From positions 248,001-312,000 of the forward strand of contig CANLWN010000006.1 in the NCBI GenBank assembly GCA_947494825.1: DNA of 64,000 nt, in the 5' to 3' direction. This DNA comes from an uncultured Flavobacteriaceae bacterium. GTDB lineage: Bacteria > Bacteroidota > Bacteroidia > Flavobacteriales > Flavobacteriaceae. Position numbers and translations under genes: made by a program. The notes beneath the pieces are model-generated. The model ran no database searches and had not been told where the DNA came from. It saw only the letters and a program-made list of their open reading frames with translations. Positions 16,556-25,425 of this stretch are shown one piece after another. How positions within the stretch are numbered: the stretch's first letter is position 1; each line of letters starts with the position of its first letter.

Positions 16556-17563
16556 ATGGTTTTAGTCACGGGCGGTACAGGATTGGTCGGTTCGCATCTC
16601 TTGCTGCATTTGGTGGAAAATGAACCTTCCGTACGGGCAATCCACAGAAAGGGAAGCGATTTGGAAAAGGTAAAAAAAGTTTTTTCCTATTATCGTGATG
16701 AGGTCCAACCCTTGTTTGAAAAAATCCAGTGGGTAGAAGCGGATCTTACGGACATCCCCGCCTTGGAACTCGCCTTTACGGATGTAAGCTTCGTGTATCA
16801 TTGTGCGGCATTGATTTCCTTTGATCCCGGCGATTTTGAAAAAATGCGCAAGGTCAATATCGAGGGCACCGCCAATATCGTAAATCTCTGTCTCTCAAAT
16901 AAGGTGGGGAAACTGTGTTACGTGAGTTCCATTGCCGCTATCGGAAAAAGTCCTCTGGGTTCTGCAGCTACCGAGGAAAATGAATGGACAGAGCTTGATG
17001 CCAATGTCTATGCCCTCTCCAAATATAGATCCGAAATGGAAGTATGGCGGGGTGCACAGGAAGGTTTGGATGTGGTTATGGTAAACCCCGGTCTGATTAT
17101 AGGTCCTGGGTTTTGGGACAACGGTAGCGGTCGTCTGTTCAGAATGGCGGCCAAGGGGCAAAGGTTTTATCCTCCAGGTGGGTCTGGAACCATTACCGTG
17201 CATGACACCGTGCGAATGATGGTTCTTTTGATGCGGTCATCGGTTAAAAATGAGCGCTTTATCGCGGTGAGCGAAAACCTGGGTTATAGGGAAATTCTGC
17301 AGCGGTTTTCAAAATCTCTGGGTGCAGCCCCACCACGACAGGCTTTAAAATTTTGGCAATTGGAAATTTTATGGCGATTGGATTGGTTGCGACATTTCCT
17401 TGTCAAAAAAGGCAGGGTACTAACCAAGATTGCCGTTGATTCGCTACGCCAACAAGAGTTTTACAGCACAGAAAAAATCAAGGGTGCACTTGGATTTGAA
17501 TTTGAACCTTTGGAAGAAACACTGCACTTTTGCTGTGCCCGGTTTAAGGAAGAGAATCCTTAG
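16556..17563 (+). CDS. NAD-dependent epimerase/dehydratase (extended SDR family)
   Basis: A 335-residue Rossmann-fold protein with the extended-SDR motif TGGTGLVGSH at residues 5-14, the YxxxK catalytic pair in VYALSKYRSE, a preceding Ser in YVSSIA, and NPGLIIGPG in the substrate region. It resembles dihydroflavonol-4-reductase-type enzymes, but the substrate is unknown. The glycine motif so close to the N-terminus fixes the start at 16556. Its 3' end overlaps the convergent DUF4296 gene by 20 bases. Confidence 0.85.
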   Translation: MVLVTGGTGLVGSHLLLHLVENEPSVRAIHRKGSDLEKVKKVFSYYRDEVQPLFEKIQWVEADLTDIPALELAFTDVSFVYHCAALISFDPGDFEKMRKVNIEGTANIVNLCLSNKVGKLCYVSSIAAIGKSPLGSAATEENEWTELDANVYALSKYRSEMEVWRGAQEGLDVVMVNPGLIIGPGFWDNGSGRLFRMAAKGQRFYPPGGSGTITVHDTVRMMVLLMRSSVKNERFIAVSENLGYREILQRFSKSLGAAPPRQALKFWQLEILWRLDWLRHFLVKKGRVLTKIAVDSLRQQEFYSTEKIKGALGFEFEPLEETLHFCCARFKEENP

Positions 17564-17957
17564 TCCGCTGTTTTAGCGCAGCTTTTTGTTTGGCAGTACT
17601 TATACTATCATTGCGTCTTTCCTTGGCCTCCGTTGCCTCCTTTTCTTCTTTTTTTAACCTCGCTTCCACTGTGGTATAAATTTTCTCGTATACCTCGGGC
17701 AGGGACGCGTAGTACCTATCACTCTCCACAAATTGCACACTGTCTATGTCATATTTGCTATAGAGGTAGGGCATGGTCTCTATATGATGTTCCTGCAAAA
17801 GGGTGGCATTTGTTTTTTTGGCAGCGCCTATAATGGCCAGGTCGTAAAGTATGGAAGTCATTTGGTCCTCCCCAATAAGGTCATCGGGTTTTTCAATCAC
17901 CTTTTCCGCACAGGAGCCGAGCACAAACATCAACAGTAGAAAAATGACAGGTTTCAT
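17544..17957 (-). CDS. DUF4296-type lipoprotein
   Basis: A 137-residue protein with a lipoprotein signal (LLLMFVLGSC, lipid Cys at about residue 16), then a helical body (EDQMTSILYDLAIIGAAK) and a charged coiled C-terminus rich in K/E/R (about residues 98-137). It resembles the DUF4296 family found next to dihydroorotase in Bacteroidota; function unknown. It starts two bases after the dihydroorotase stop, so it is co-transcribed with it, and its tail overlaps the SDR gene on the other strand. Confidence 0.8.
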   Translation of the reverse strand: MKPVIFLLLMFVLGSCAEKVIEKPDDLIGEDQMTSILYDLAIIGAAKKTNATLLQEHHIETMPYLYSKYDIDSVQFVESDRYYASLPEVYEKIYTTVEARLKKEEKEATEAKERRNDSISTAKQKAALKQRTKDSLP

Positions 17958-17959
17958 AG

Positions 17960-19294
17960 CTAGCGATCAAAAGTTAATCTTTCGGCATTTCTTTTATCGG
18001 AAAAGTTTCCGTTTTCATAAGCCAAATGTCCATTTACAAAGGTATGGGTAATTTTAGACCTGAAGGTATTTCCCTCAAAGGGAGACCATCCACATTTGTA
18101 GGCTATATTTTCCCGCTTTACCTGCCAGGGGTCATCCAAATTTACCGCGACCAAATCGGCATAGCATCCTTCACGCACAAATCCCCGCTTTTTTATTTGG
18201 AACAATTTTGCTGGATTGTGGCACATTTTCTCCACAATTTTTTCCAATGACAACCTCCCTCGATGGTAGTTTTCCAACAAGGCGGGTAGCGCATGTTGTA
18301 CCAAGGGGCCACCGGAAGGAGCCTTTGTGTATACATTGTCCTTTTCTTGGAGCGTATGTGGTGCATGATCCGTGGCCAGCACATCTATGCGATCATCCAA
18401 TAGCGCTTCCCATAGTTGCGCCCTGTCATCTGCCGATTTCACGGCCGGGTTCCATTTAATATGTGCCCCCTTGCTTTCATAATCCTCCTGGGCAAACCAT
18501 AAATGGTGGATGCATACCTCAGCGGTAATCTTCTTTTCTTCCAGGGGTATGTCGTTCCTGAACAGCTGGGTCTCCTTCCCGGTGGAAACATGAAAAACGT
18601 GCAGACGTGCGCCGGTCTTTTTGGCCAGGGCCACTGCCCTGGATGACGACAGGTAACAGGCTTCTTCACTTCGGATCACCGGATGGTACTTCATGGGGAT
18701 ATCATCTCCGTACCGTTCCCTGTATTCGGCCAGATTTTTCCGTATGGTCTGCTCATCCTCGCAATGTGCGGATATGACCATTTCGGTACTGCTGAATATC
18801 CTTTCAATCACCGCTTCATCATCTACCAACATGTTTCCAGTAGACGACCCTAGAAATAGTTTTATCCCTGAACAGGCATTCTTGTCCAGTTTTTTGAGTT
18901 CCTCCAGATTGTCATTGGTGCCTCCGAACAAAAAGGAATAGTTGGCATAGGCCGAATTGGCCGCCAGGGCAAATTTTGCTTCCAGTTTTTCGATCGTAGT
19001 GGTCTGCGGGTCGGTATTGGGTTGTTCCATGAAGCTTGTAATACCACCTGCCACTGCAGCTCTGCTTTCCGTGGCAATGGTCCCCTTATGGGTGAGTCCG
19101 GGTTCCCTAAAATGCACCTGATCATCTATAAGTCCGGGCAAGAGGGGATTTCCATTGAGGTCTACCACCGTAGCTCCGTTAGCGCTGATCTCCCTTCCTA
19201 TTTTTTGGATGAGCTTATCCTGTATCAGTACATCACATAGCTGTTGGGTGCCTTCATTAATTACCCTAGCGTTCTTTATCAGTGTTTTTCCCAT
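17960..19294 (-). CDS. pyrC: Dihydroorotase
   Basis: A 444-residue amidohydrolase of pyrimidine synthesis (carbamoyl-aspartate to dihydroorotate). Seen: metal-binding HxR motif in DDQVHFREPG (His61, Arg63), KGTIATESRAAVAGGIT, HVFHVSTGKE, and the DHAPHT metal/catalytic motif near residue 305. Length fits the class I (multifunctional-type) dihydroorotases. It sits in a minus-strand run: GT2 glycosyltransferase (stop one base before) - dihydroorotase - DUF4296, a gene order common in Flavobacteriaceae. Confidence 0.92.
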   Translation of the reverse strand: MGKTLIKNARVINEGTQQLCDVLIQDKLIQKIGREISANGATVVDLNGNPLLPGLIDDQVHFREPGLTHKGTIATESRAAVAGGITSFMEQPNTDPQTTTIEKLEAKFALAANSAYANYSFLFGGTNDNLEELKKLDKNACSGIKLFLGSSTGNMLVDDEAVIERIFSSTEMVISAHCEDEQTIRKNLAEYRERYGDDIPMKYHPVIRSEEACYLSSSRAVALAKKTGARLHVFHVSTGKETQLFRNDIPLEEKKITAEVCIHHLWFAQEDYESKGAHIKWNPAVKSADDRAQLWEALLDDRIDVLATDHAPHTLQEKDNVYTKAPSGGPLVQHALPALLENYHRGRLSLEKIVEKMCHNPAKLFQIKKRGFVREGCYADLVAVNLDDPWQVKRENIAYKCGWSPFEGNTFRSKITHTFVNGHLAYENGNFSDKRNAERLTFDR

Positions 19295-19295
19295 C

Positions 19296-20024
19296 CTAAA
19301 ACTTCCTTTTTCGGAACAAACTACCCAATTTCATTGTAATTACACCAAAAATAGCCTCCCATACAATGGCAGAGCTCATTTTGGACTTGCCCTTCTCTCT
19401 ATCCCTAAAGATGATGGAGACCTCTTCGATCTTGTACTTTTTCAGATGGGCCCTAAACTTCATTTCGATCTGAAATGCATACCCAATAAAGCGTATGGAA
19501 TCCAGATCAATATCTTCCAAAACTTTTCGCCGGTAACAGACAAAACCCGCCGTGGGATCGTGCACGCGCATTCCTGTAATAATTTTGACATAAAAGGACG
19601 CTCCGTAGGACAGAAGAACCCGGTATAAAGGCCAATTGACCACATTGACGCCTTTTTTATAGCGGGAACCTACGACCACATCGGCCCCGTTAACGCATGC
19701 TCTGTACAGTCTTGGCAGGTCGTCCGGTCTATGCGAGAAATCGGCATCCATTTCAAAGATATAGTCGTATTTTCGATTTATGGCCCATTTGAATCCATGG
19801 ATGTATGCGGTTCCCAATCCGGACTTTTCCGTTCTCACCTCAAGAAACAGCCTGCCCGGGTAACGGTCTTCGAGCTCGCGCACTCTAGCGCTGGTTCCAT
19901 CGGGCGAATTATCGTCCACCACCAGGACATGAAAATCCTTGTCCAAATCAAAAACAGCCCCTATAATGGCCTCTATGTTTTCGATCTCATTGAATGTTGG
20001 GATTATAACTAAGCTGTCCGTCAT
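19296..20024 (-). CDS. Polyprenol-phosphate mannosyltransferase-like GT2 glycosyltransferase
   Basis: A 242-residue family 2 glycosyltransferase close to dolichol-phosphate mannose synthase: PTFNEIENI at the start, VVDDNSPDGTS (about residues 35-45), the metal-binding FEMDADFSHRP (DAD) near residue 90, and VVGSRY. No membrane anchor at the C-terminus, unlike some relatives. It probably charges a polyprenyl phosphate with a hexose; the divergent GT39 enzyme at 20156 is the type that uses such lipid-linked sugars, so the two may work together (inference). Confidence 0.88.
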   Translation of the reverse strand: MTDSLVIIPTFNEIENIEAIIGAVFDLDKDFHVLVVDDNSPDGTSARVRELEDRYPGRLFLEVRTEKSGLGTAYIHGFKWAINRKYDYIFEMDADFSHRPDDLPRLYRACVNGADVVVGSRYKKGVNVVNWPLYRVLLSYGASFYVKIITGMRVHDPTAGFVCYRRKVLEDIDLDSIRFIGYAFQIEMKFRAHLKKYKIEEVSIIFRDREKGKSKMSSAIVWEAIFGVITMKLGSLFRKRKF

Positions 20025-20127
20025 TGACTTCTACTGATGCGGACAAAAATACTATTTTAAAATCTGTAAAGAAATCCTAAAAGCACTTTATCATTTCTTT
20101 AAAGGCTTTCCCAATGCATATAATTTG

Positions 20128-20135
20128 TAATTTTG
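20128..20135 (+). promoter_or_regulatory. Promoter -7 box TAATTTTG for the GT39 operon
   Basis: TAATTTTG, exact TAnnTTTG match, 20 bases upstream of the GT39 start codon at 20156. Confidence 0.5.
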
Positions 20136-20155
20136 GAGCGAATCAATGACCTTAG

Positions 20156-21823
20156 ATGATACCAAAACTTCCCAGGCTTTTTGTTTATCTTCTAGCCGCC
20201 CTATTTGTACTGAATCTACTACAGAGCATTTTTACCAGACTCATTTTTGACGAAGCCTACTATTGGCACTATGCCCAGGAACTCGCCTGGGGTTATTTTG
20301 ACCACCCACCGATGGTGGCCCTGATGATAAAAATCAGTAGCTTTTTCTTTAAGGGGGAGTTGGGCGTGCGCTTTGCAAGCTGTGTCCTGTCCGTGGGAAC
20401 CTTACTCCTTCTGTGGTTGTTGGTAGACCATCCCAAAAAAAAGAACTTTGTTCCCCATTTTTTTGTCCTCGCTCTGTCCATGGCCCTCTTAAACGCCTAT
20501 GGATTCTTTACCTTGCCCGATACGCCGCTCTTGTTTTTTACCGCGCTCTTTTTGTGGTGTTACAAAAAGTTCATTGAAAAACCATCTGCGGCATTAAGTA
20601 TTGCATTGGGTATAGTGATGGCCGCCTTGATGTACAGCAAGTACCATGCGGTCTTGGTGATCCTATTTGTGCTTTTTTCCAATATTAAATTGGTCTTCAA
20701 TAAATACGCATGGCTTGCTGTTTTGGTGGCGCTGCTTTGCTATACCCCCCACTTTATGTGGTTGTACCAGAACGATTTTGTGACCATACGGTACCATCTG
20801 TTTGAGCGGCCCAATCGTGCCTATGAATTTGGGGATTTTACCCTGGGTTTTCTGATTGGTCTAATTGCCATTTTTGGTCTGATATTCCCATGGGTGTACC
20901 TAAGTTTGTTCCGTACCCGGGCCAAGGACAAATTCACCAAGGCCCTCCTCTATTTGATCTATGGGACCGTCCTTTTCTTTTTTATCTCAAGTTTTAACCG
21001 ACGGGTACAGACCCAGTGGATCATTGTCATCTCCATTCCTATGGTCCTGGTCGTTTTTAACCATATGCTTCAGAACGATACGGTAAGAAAGTGGATTTGG
21101 CGCGTGGGCATCGTGAACCTCCTTGTACTGTTTTACCTGCGATTGGGATTAATCTTTGAGCCCTTGTTTCCCATCGTGTACGAATCACATGGGAACAAGG
21201 AATTGGTGCAGACTCTGGCATCCAAGGTGGGCAATCTTCCCGTAGTTTTTGAAAATTCCTATAGACAGGCTCCCATGTATACCTTCTACACAGGAAATCC
21301 TTCCTTTTCACTCAACAATATCTACTACAGAAAAAACCAATTTGATATAGACGATTCGGAATCCAAGATCCAACATCAAAAAGTGGTCTATATCTCCCGC
21401 TATTTAAAAAACGGCGATATTTCATATCACGACCCCAAAGGCGTATTGCATTGGGGGGTCTACATGGAAAATTTTGAGTCCTTTCGAAAATTACAGTGCT
21501 ATATGGAAGATGTACCTGTTTCGGTAGATCAACCGCAACCCTTAGGGGTAAAACTTTACAATCCATACGCCTTTGGAATAGCCCTGGAAAAGCTCAAGTT
21601 CAGTGTTGCCTATTTAAACGATTACAAGCAGGTAAAGGAAGTCCTGCCTTTAAAAATGGAGGCCTTGGACAAGAATGTAACACAGGTGGCTGCAAGGGAC
21701 ACGGCCTATTTCAACTTCCGTTTACCGATTCCCAAGAAGAGTGATCCGGGTTATTTCAAAATTGTGATCTCGGAAAATAGCCTACCTTTGGGACTTAACA
21801 GTGAAAGTATTCCCTTGGATTGA
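20156..21823 (+). CDS. GT39-family (PMT/ArnT-like) membrane glycosyltransferase
   Basis: A 555-residue integral membrane protein with roughly ten hydrophobic helices in the first ~350 residues and a soluble C-terminal part. The first loop contains FDEAYYWHYAQELAWGYFDHPPMVA-type residues (Asp-Glu acidic pair and the YFDHPP motif) diagnostic of PMT/ArnT-like enzymes that transfer a sugar from a polyprenyl-phosphate donor. Acceptor unknown. Its stop overlaps the start of the DUF4271 gene (TGATG), so they are translationally coupled. Confidence 0.85.
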   Translation: MIPKLPRLFVYLLAALFVLNLLQSIFTRLIFDEAYYWHYAQELAWGYFDHPPMVALMIKISSFFFKGELGVRFASCVLSVGTLLLLWLLVDHPKKKNFVPHFFVLALSMALLNAYGFFTLPDTPLLFFTALFLWCYKKFIEKPSAALSIALGIVMAALMYSKYHAVLVILFVLFSNIKLVFNKYAWLAVLVALLCYTPHFMWLYQNDFVTIRYHLFERPNRAYEFGDFTLGFLIGLIAIFGLIFPWVYLSLFRTRAKDKFTKALLYLIYGTVLFFFISSFNRRVQTQWIIVISIPMVLVVFNHMLQNDTVRKWIWRVGIVNLLVLFYLRLGLIFEPLFPIVYESHGNKELVQTLASKVGNLPVVFENSYRQAPMYTFYTGNPSFSLNNIYYRKNQFDIDDSESKIQHQKVVYISRYLKNGDISYHDPKGVLHWGVYMENFESFRKLQCYMEDVPVSVDQPQPLGVKLYNPYAFGIALEKLKFSVAYLNDYKQVKEVLPLKMEALDKNVTQVAARDTAYFNFRLPIPKKSDPGYFKIVISENSLPLGLNSESIPLD

Positions 21824-22479
21824 TGGAGCCTATAGTACGAAATACCTATGCCGTTGATTGGATTACCCTGGTACTCTTTAGTAGCCTGTTGTTTGTGGTC
21901 ATAGCAAAGGGTATTTTTTATGGTCGGTTTCTTAACTTCATTATCCTTCCCTTTAACAACAAGTATATTTTCATGTACAACAAGAAGGACAGGCTGCTGA
22001 ACTGGTTCCATATCTTTTTTACTATTTTCCAAGTGCTTAATTTTTCGCTTTTTATCTATTTGGCCAGACATGTGCTTTTTAGACCAGAGGATGCCTTCTA
22101 TCCGGCCATTTATTTTATCATTCTTGGTCTGGTGATCGTATTTTTGATTATTAAGGTCTTACTGCAATTGGGCAACGGATTCGTTTTTAACAACAACAAG
22201 ACCATCTCCGAATTTATCTTTAAAAAGATTTCTTACTTAAACTATAGTGGCATGGTCATGTTTTTGGCCAATGTAATGCTTACTTACGTGCTAAAAGACT
22301 CAAAAGCTGTGGTTTATGTAAGTATCTTCCTGATTCTTTCGATAAACTGTATCGGCTGGGTCACGGTCATTAGAAATCATCAAAAATTCATAGCAGGCAA
22401 TTTTTTCTATTTTATTTTGTACCTTTGCGCACTCGAAATTTCACCCTTTGTGATAATCGGAAGCCTCTTAAAAGATTGA
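21823..22479 (+). CDS. DUF4271-type membrane protein
   Basis: A 218-residue membrane protein with about six hydrophobic segments (for example residues 17-36, 60-82, 88-117 approximately). I chose the ATG at 21823, which shares its A with the TGA of the upstream gene. It resembles the DUF4271 family, whose members lie next to hemD in Bacteroidota; function unknown. Its own stop codon overlaps or abuts the hemD start in another TGATG arrangement, so GT39 - DUF4271 - hemD form a coupled operon. Confidence 0.8.
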   Translation: MEPIVRNTYAVDWITLVLFSSLLFVVIAKGIFYGRFLNFIILPFNNKYIFMYNKKDRLLNWFHIFFTIFQVLNFSLFIYLARHVLFRPEDAFYPAIYFIILGLVIVFLIIKVLLQLGNGFVFNNNKTISEFIFKKISYLNYSGMVMFLANVMLTYVLKDSKAVVYVSIFLILSINCIGWVTVIRNHQKFIAGNFFYFILYLCALEISPFVIIGSLLKD

Positions 22480-22484
22480 TGTTT

Positions 22485-23231
22485 ATGAAAGTAAAGACGA
22501 TTTTGGTTTCACAGCCAGAACCGAAAATGGAGAATTCTCCGTATTCGCGACTTATTGAAAAAGAAAAGGTAAAAGTAGACTTTAGACCCTTTATCCATGT
22601 AGAAGGAGTAGATGCGAAAACGGTTAGGCAACAAAAAATCGATCTGAACGATTATACGGCAATTATACTCACCAGCAGGAATTCTGTAGATCACTTTTTC
22701 AGAATCGCTGAGGAAATGCGATTCAAGGTCCCGGATACCATGAAATACTTTTGCCAGTCCGAAGCCGTAGCGTATTATCTCCAAAAATACGTGGTCTATC
22801 GGAAACGAAAAATCTATGTGGGCAAGCGAGCTTTTGGTGATTTGGTTCCGCTTTTCAAAAAATATAAGGAGGAGAAGTTTTTGTTGCCCTCCTCGGATGC
22901 GCTCAAAGCGTCGGTCCCTGAGGCCTTGAACGAGTTGGGAGTAGATTGGAAAAGAGGTATCTTCTACAAAACCGTGATCAGTGATCTTTCCGATCTAAGG
23001 GATGTATATTATGATGTACTGGTATTCTTTAGCCCGTCGGGCATTGAGTCCCTCCTAAAGAATTTCCCGGATTTTCAACAAAATGATACACGCATAGCCG
23101 TATTTGGGAATTCTACCATAAACGCTGCTACTACTGCCGGTCTTCGCATAGATATTAAGGCACCTACCCCCGAAACGCCTTCCATGACCATGGCGCTCCA
23201 GAAGTATATTACGCTGGCCAATAAAAAATAA
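22485..23231 (+). CDS. hemD: Uroporphyrinogen-III synthase
   Basis: A 248-residue HemD-type protein: two alpha/beta domains, with ILTSRNSVDHFF in the first and FFSPSGIESLLKNF plus IAVFGNSTINAATTAGL in the second, the conserved features of this divergent family. It cyclises hydroxymethylbilane to uroporphyrinogen III in heme synthesis. Start taken at the ATG at 22485 (MKVKTILVSQPEP); an ATG two codons upstream at 22479 overlaps the DUF4271 stop (TGATG) and is equally possible. Ends just before a bidirectional terminator. Confidence 0.88.
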   Translation: MKVKTILVSQPEPKMENSPYSRLIEKEKVKVDFRPFIHVEGVDAKTVRQQKIDLNDYTAIILTSRNSVDHFFRIAEEMRFKVPDTMKYFCQSEAVAYYLQKYVVYRKRKIYVGKRAFGDLVPLFKKYKEEKFLLPSSDALKASVPEALNELGVDWKRGIFYKTVISDLSDLRDVYYDVLVFFSPSGIESLLKNFPDFQQNDTRIAVFGNSTINAATTAGLRIDIKAPTPETPSMTMALQKYITLANKK

Positions 23232-23239
23232 AAGCAAAA

Positions 23240-23275
23240 AAAAAGCCTCCATTTGGGAGGCTTTTTTTTTAAAAG
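23240..23275. terminator. Bidirectional terminator between hemD and pckA
   Basis: Stem AAAGCCTCC / GGAGGCTTT (about 23242-23250 and 23256-23264) flanked by an A-run on the left and a nine-base T-run on the right, so it can end both the rightward hemD operon and the leftward pckA transcript. It overlaps the pckA stop codon. Confidence 0.9.
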
Positions 23276-24885
23276 GCATAGCGTTGCGGACCGCCGCGCC
23301 TGATCTCTTCATTGGCATACGACTCGAACCGCTTAAAGTTTTCCCGAAAGGCATTGGACAACTTAAAGGCCGTTTTATAATACGCCTCATCATTGTTCCA
23401 GGTTGCCCTGGGACTTAAGACACTTGTAGGAACACCTGGGCACTGTCTGGGCTGGGCCACACCGAAAACGGAATGTAGGTGATAGGTATCATAGGTATAC
23501 AATCCAAGATCTCCGTTGAGAACCGCATGGATCATGGCCCTGGTATACGCTAATTTCATCCGGGTGCCTACCCCGTAGGGGCCGCCGGTCCAGCCGGTGT
23601 TGACCAACCAAACATTCACGCCCGATTCTTTCATTTTTTTACTCAACATTTCGGCATATTTGGTTGGATGCAAGGGCATAAAGGGCGCCCCAAAACAGGC
23701 CGAAAACGACGGTATGGGCTCTACCACACCAGCTTCCGTACCGGCAACTTTCGCCGTATATCCGGAAATAAAATGATATGCGGCTTGGCTCGGCGTTAAT
23801 TTGGATATTGGTGGTAGCACGCCAAAGGCATCTGCAGTAAGAAAGAAAATATGTTTTGGATCCTTTCCAATGGAGGGTTGTTGAACGTTATCAATATGGT
23901 AGATGGGATAACTTACCCTGGTATTTTGGGTAATGGAGGTATCCTTGAAATCAACGACCCCATCACCATCCATAATGACATTTTCGAGAATAGCCCCTTT
24001 TTTTATAGCGGCATGGATTTCGGGTTCCTTTTCCGCAGAAAGGTCAATGACCTTGGCATAGCAACCGCCTTCAAAATTAAAGACGGTGTTTTCCTTGGTC
24101 CATCCGTGCTCATCGTCACCTACCAATTTACGGTGAGGGTCGGTGGACAGGGTGGTCTTTCCGGTTCCGGAAAGACCGAAGAAAATGGCCGTATCCCCAT
24201 CTTTTCCCACATTGGCGGAACAATGCATGGGCAGGGTGTTTTTAAATACGGGCAGGATAAAGTTCAAAGCGGAAAAAATTCCCTTTTTGATTTCCCCGGT
24301 ATAACCGGTACCTCCTATCAGCACAATCTTCTTCGTAAAATTCAAAATGGCGAAATTATGTTGACGTGTACCATCAACAGCGGGGTCGGCCTTAAAACCA
24401 GGAGCGTTGATTACCGTCCATTCCGCCTCAAAATCCTTTAGTTCGTCCTCTGTGGGGCGTAAAAACATATTATAGGTGAACATGTTGGACCATGGATACT
24501 CATTGATTACCCTAACATTCATTCGGTAGTCGGCATCAGCACAGACATAACAATCCCTCGCGTAAAGTTCCTGGGTGTTCAGGTATGAGATTACCTTATC
24601 GTAGAGTTTTTGAAACTTTTCGGGCGTAAAAGGGATATTGATCTCTCCCCACCAAACCCGGTCTTTTGATATCTCGTCCTCAACGATAAAGCGATCTTTG
24701 GGAGATCTTCCAGTGAACTCACCGGTATTGACGGCCAAGGCGCCGGAGGTGGCCTCTTTTCCCATTTTTTTGGCGACGGTAATGTCATGAAGTTCCGCTG
24801 GGGTCAATTGGTAATTAATACGGTCATTTTCAATTCCGTATCCTTCTAACGAAATCGATTTCGTAACTGGGCTGGATGCGTTCAT
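23269..24885 (-). CDS. pckA: Phosphoenolpyruvate carboxykinase (ATP)
   Basis: A 538-residue gluconeogenic enzyme (oxaloacetate + ATP to PEP). Seen: FTGRSPKDRFIV near residue 50, the kinase-1a P-loop GLSGTGKTTLS with following DPHRKLVGDDEHGW, and the NTGWTGGPYGVGxR motif. The ATP-dependent class is indicated by these motifs. A -7 box TAGTTTTG on the minus strand lies 22 bases before the start codon. Single-gene transcript ending at the shared terminator. Confidence 0.96.
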   Translation of the reverse strand: MNASSPVTKSISLEGYGIENDRINYQLTPAELHDITVAKKMGKEATSGALAVNTGEFTGRSPKDRFIVEDEISKDRVWWGEINIPFTPEKFQKLYDKVISYLNTQELYARDCYVCADADYRMNVRVINEYPWSNMFTYNMFLRPTEDELKDFEAEWTVINAPGFKADPAVDGTRQHNFAILNFTKKIVLIGGTGYTGEIKKGIFSALNFILPVFKNTLPMHCSANVGKDGDTAIFFGLSGTGKTTLSTDPHRKLVGDDEHGWTKENTVFNFEGGCYAKVIDLSAEKEPEIHAAIKKGAILENVIMDGDGVVDFKDTSITQNTRVSYPIYHIDNVQQPSIGKDPKHIFFLTADAFGVLPPISKLTPSQAAYHFISGYTAKVAGTEAGVVEPIPSFSACFGAPFMPLHPTKYAEMLSKKMKESGVNVWLVNTGWTGGPYGVGTRMKLAYTRAMIHAVLNGDLGLYTYDTYHLHSVFGVAQPRQCPGVPTSVLSPRATWNNDEAYYKTAFKLSNAFRENFKRFESYANEEIRRGGPQRYAF

Positions 24886-24907
24886 AAATAATGGTTTATT
24901 GTTTGCA

Positions 24908-24915
24908 CAAAACTA
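24908..24915 (-). promoter_or_regulatory. Promoter -7 box TAGTTTTG for pckA
   Basis: Minus strand TAGTTTTG, exact TAnnTTTG match, 22 bases upstream of the pckA start codon. Confidence 0.55.
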
Positions 24916-24949
24916 AAAAATTTAAACACGGAAACCGGGTAAATCCGTC

Positions 24950-25342
24950 CTAATTCATCCGTTTTTCGTTAAAAATGCGAAATCCCAAAGCAATCCAGCC
25001 CAAGAGCAGCAATATTCCGCCCAAAGGTGTTAAAAGAGCGATTTTTTTATAATCGAATTCGGTCAATCCATTGGTTGCCAGCAAATAAATGGAAAAAGAA
25101 AAGCATACCACCCCCAAAACAATTGGATAAAATACAATCATTTTGCCTCTATTCCCGAGTTGTGGCATCGCACCTAAGATCAATAAAAATAAAGCGTGAT
25201 ACATCTGATAGCTCACCCCGGTACCAAAAGTCCGCAATGCTTCCGCATCCACCAATTCCTTTAATCCATGCGCGCCAAAGGCGCCCAAGAGAATTGCCGT
25301 TGTCCCGAACAGGATTCCGGTTCCAAAAATTGTTTTGTTCAT
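24950..25342 (-). CDS. DUF423-type small membrane protein
   Basis: A 130-residue protein with four hydrophobic helices and the AFGAHGLK motif (about residues 22-29) that marks the DUF423/YgdD family. Function is not known for the family. It lies between pckA and the divergent saccharopine dehydrogenase gene without evident functional link. Confidence 0.85.
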   Translation of the reverse strand: MNKTIFGTGILFGTTAILLGAFGAHGLKELVDAEALRTFGTGVSYQMYHALFLLILGAMPQLGNRGKMIVFYPIVLGVVCFSFSIYLLATNGLTEFDYKKIALLTPLGGILLLLGWIALGFRIFNEKRMN

Positions 25343-25425
25343 AACTTGAAAGGGTATATTATTGATAAATGTAACAATTTGATACCTTAGCAGCCGTTAT
25401 TATTGTATAAAATTAGACAAAACAA

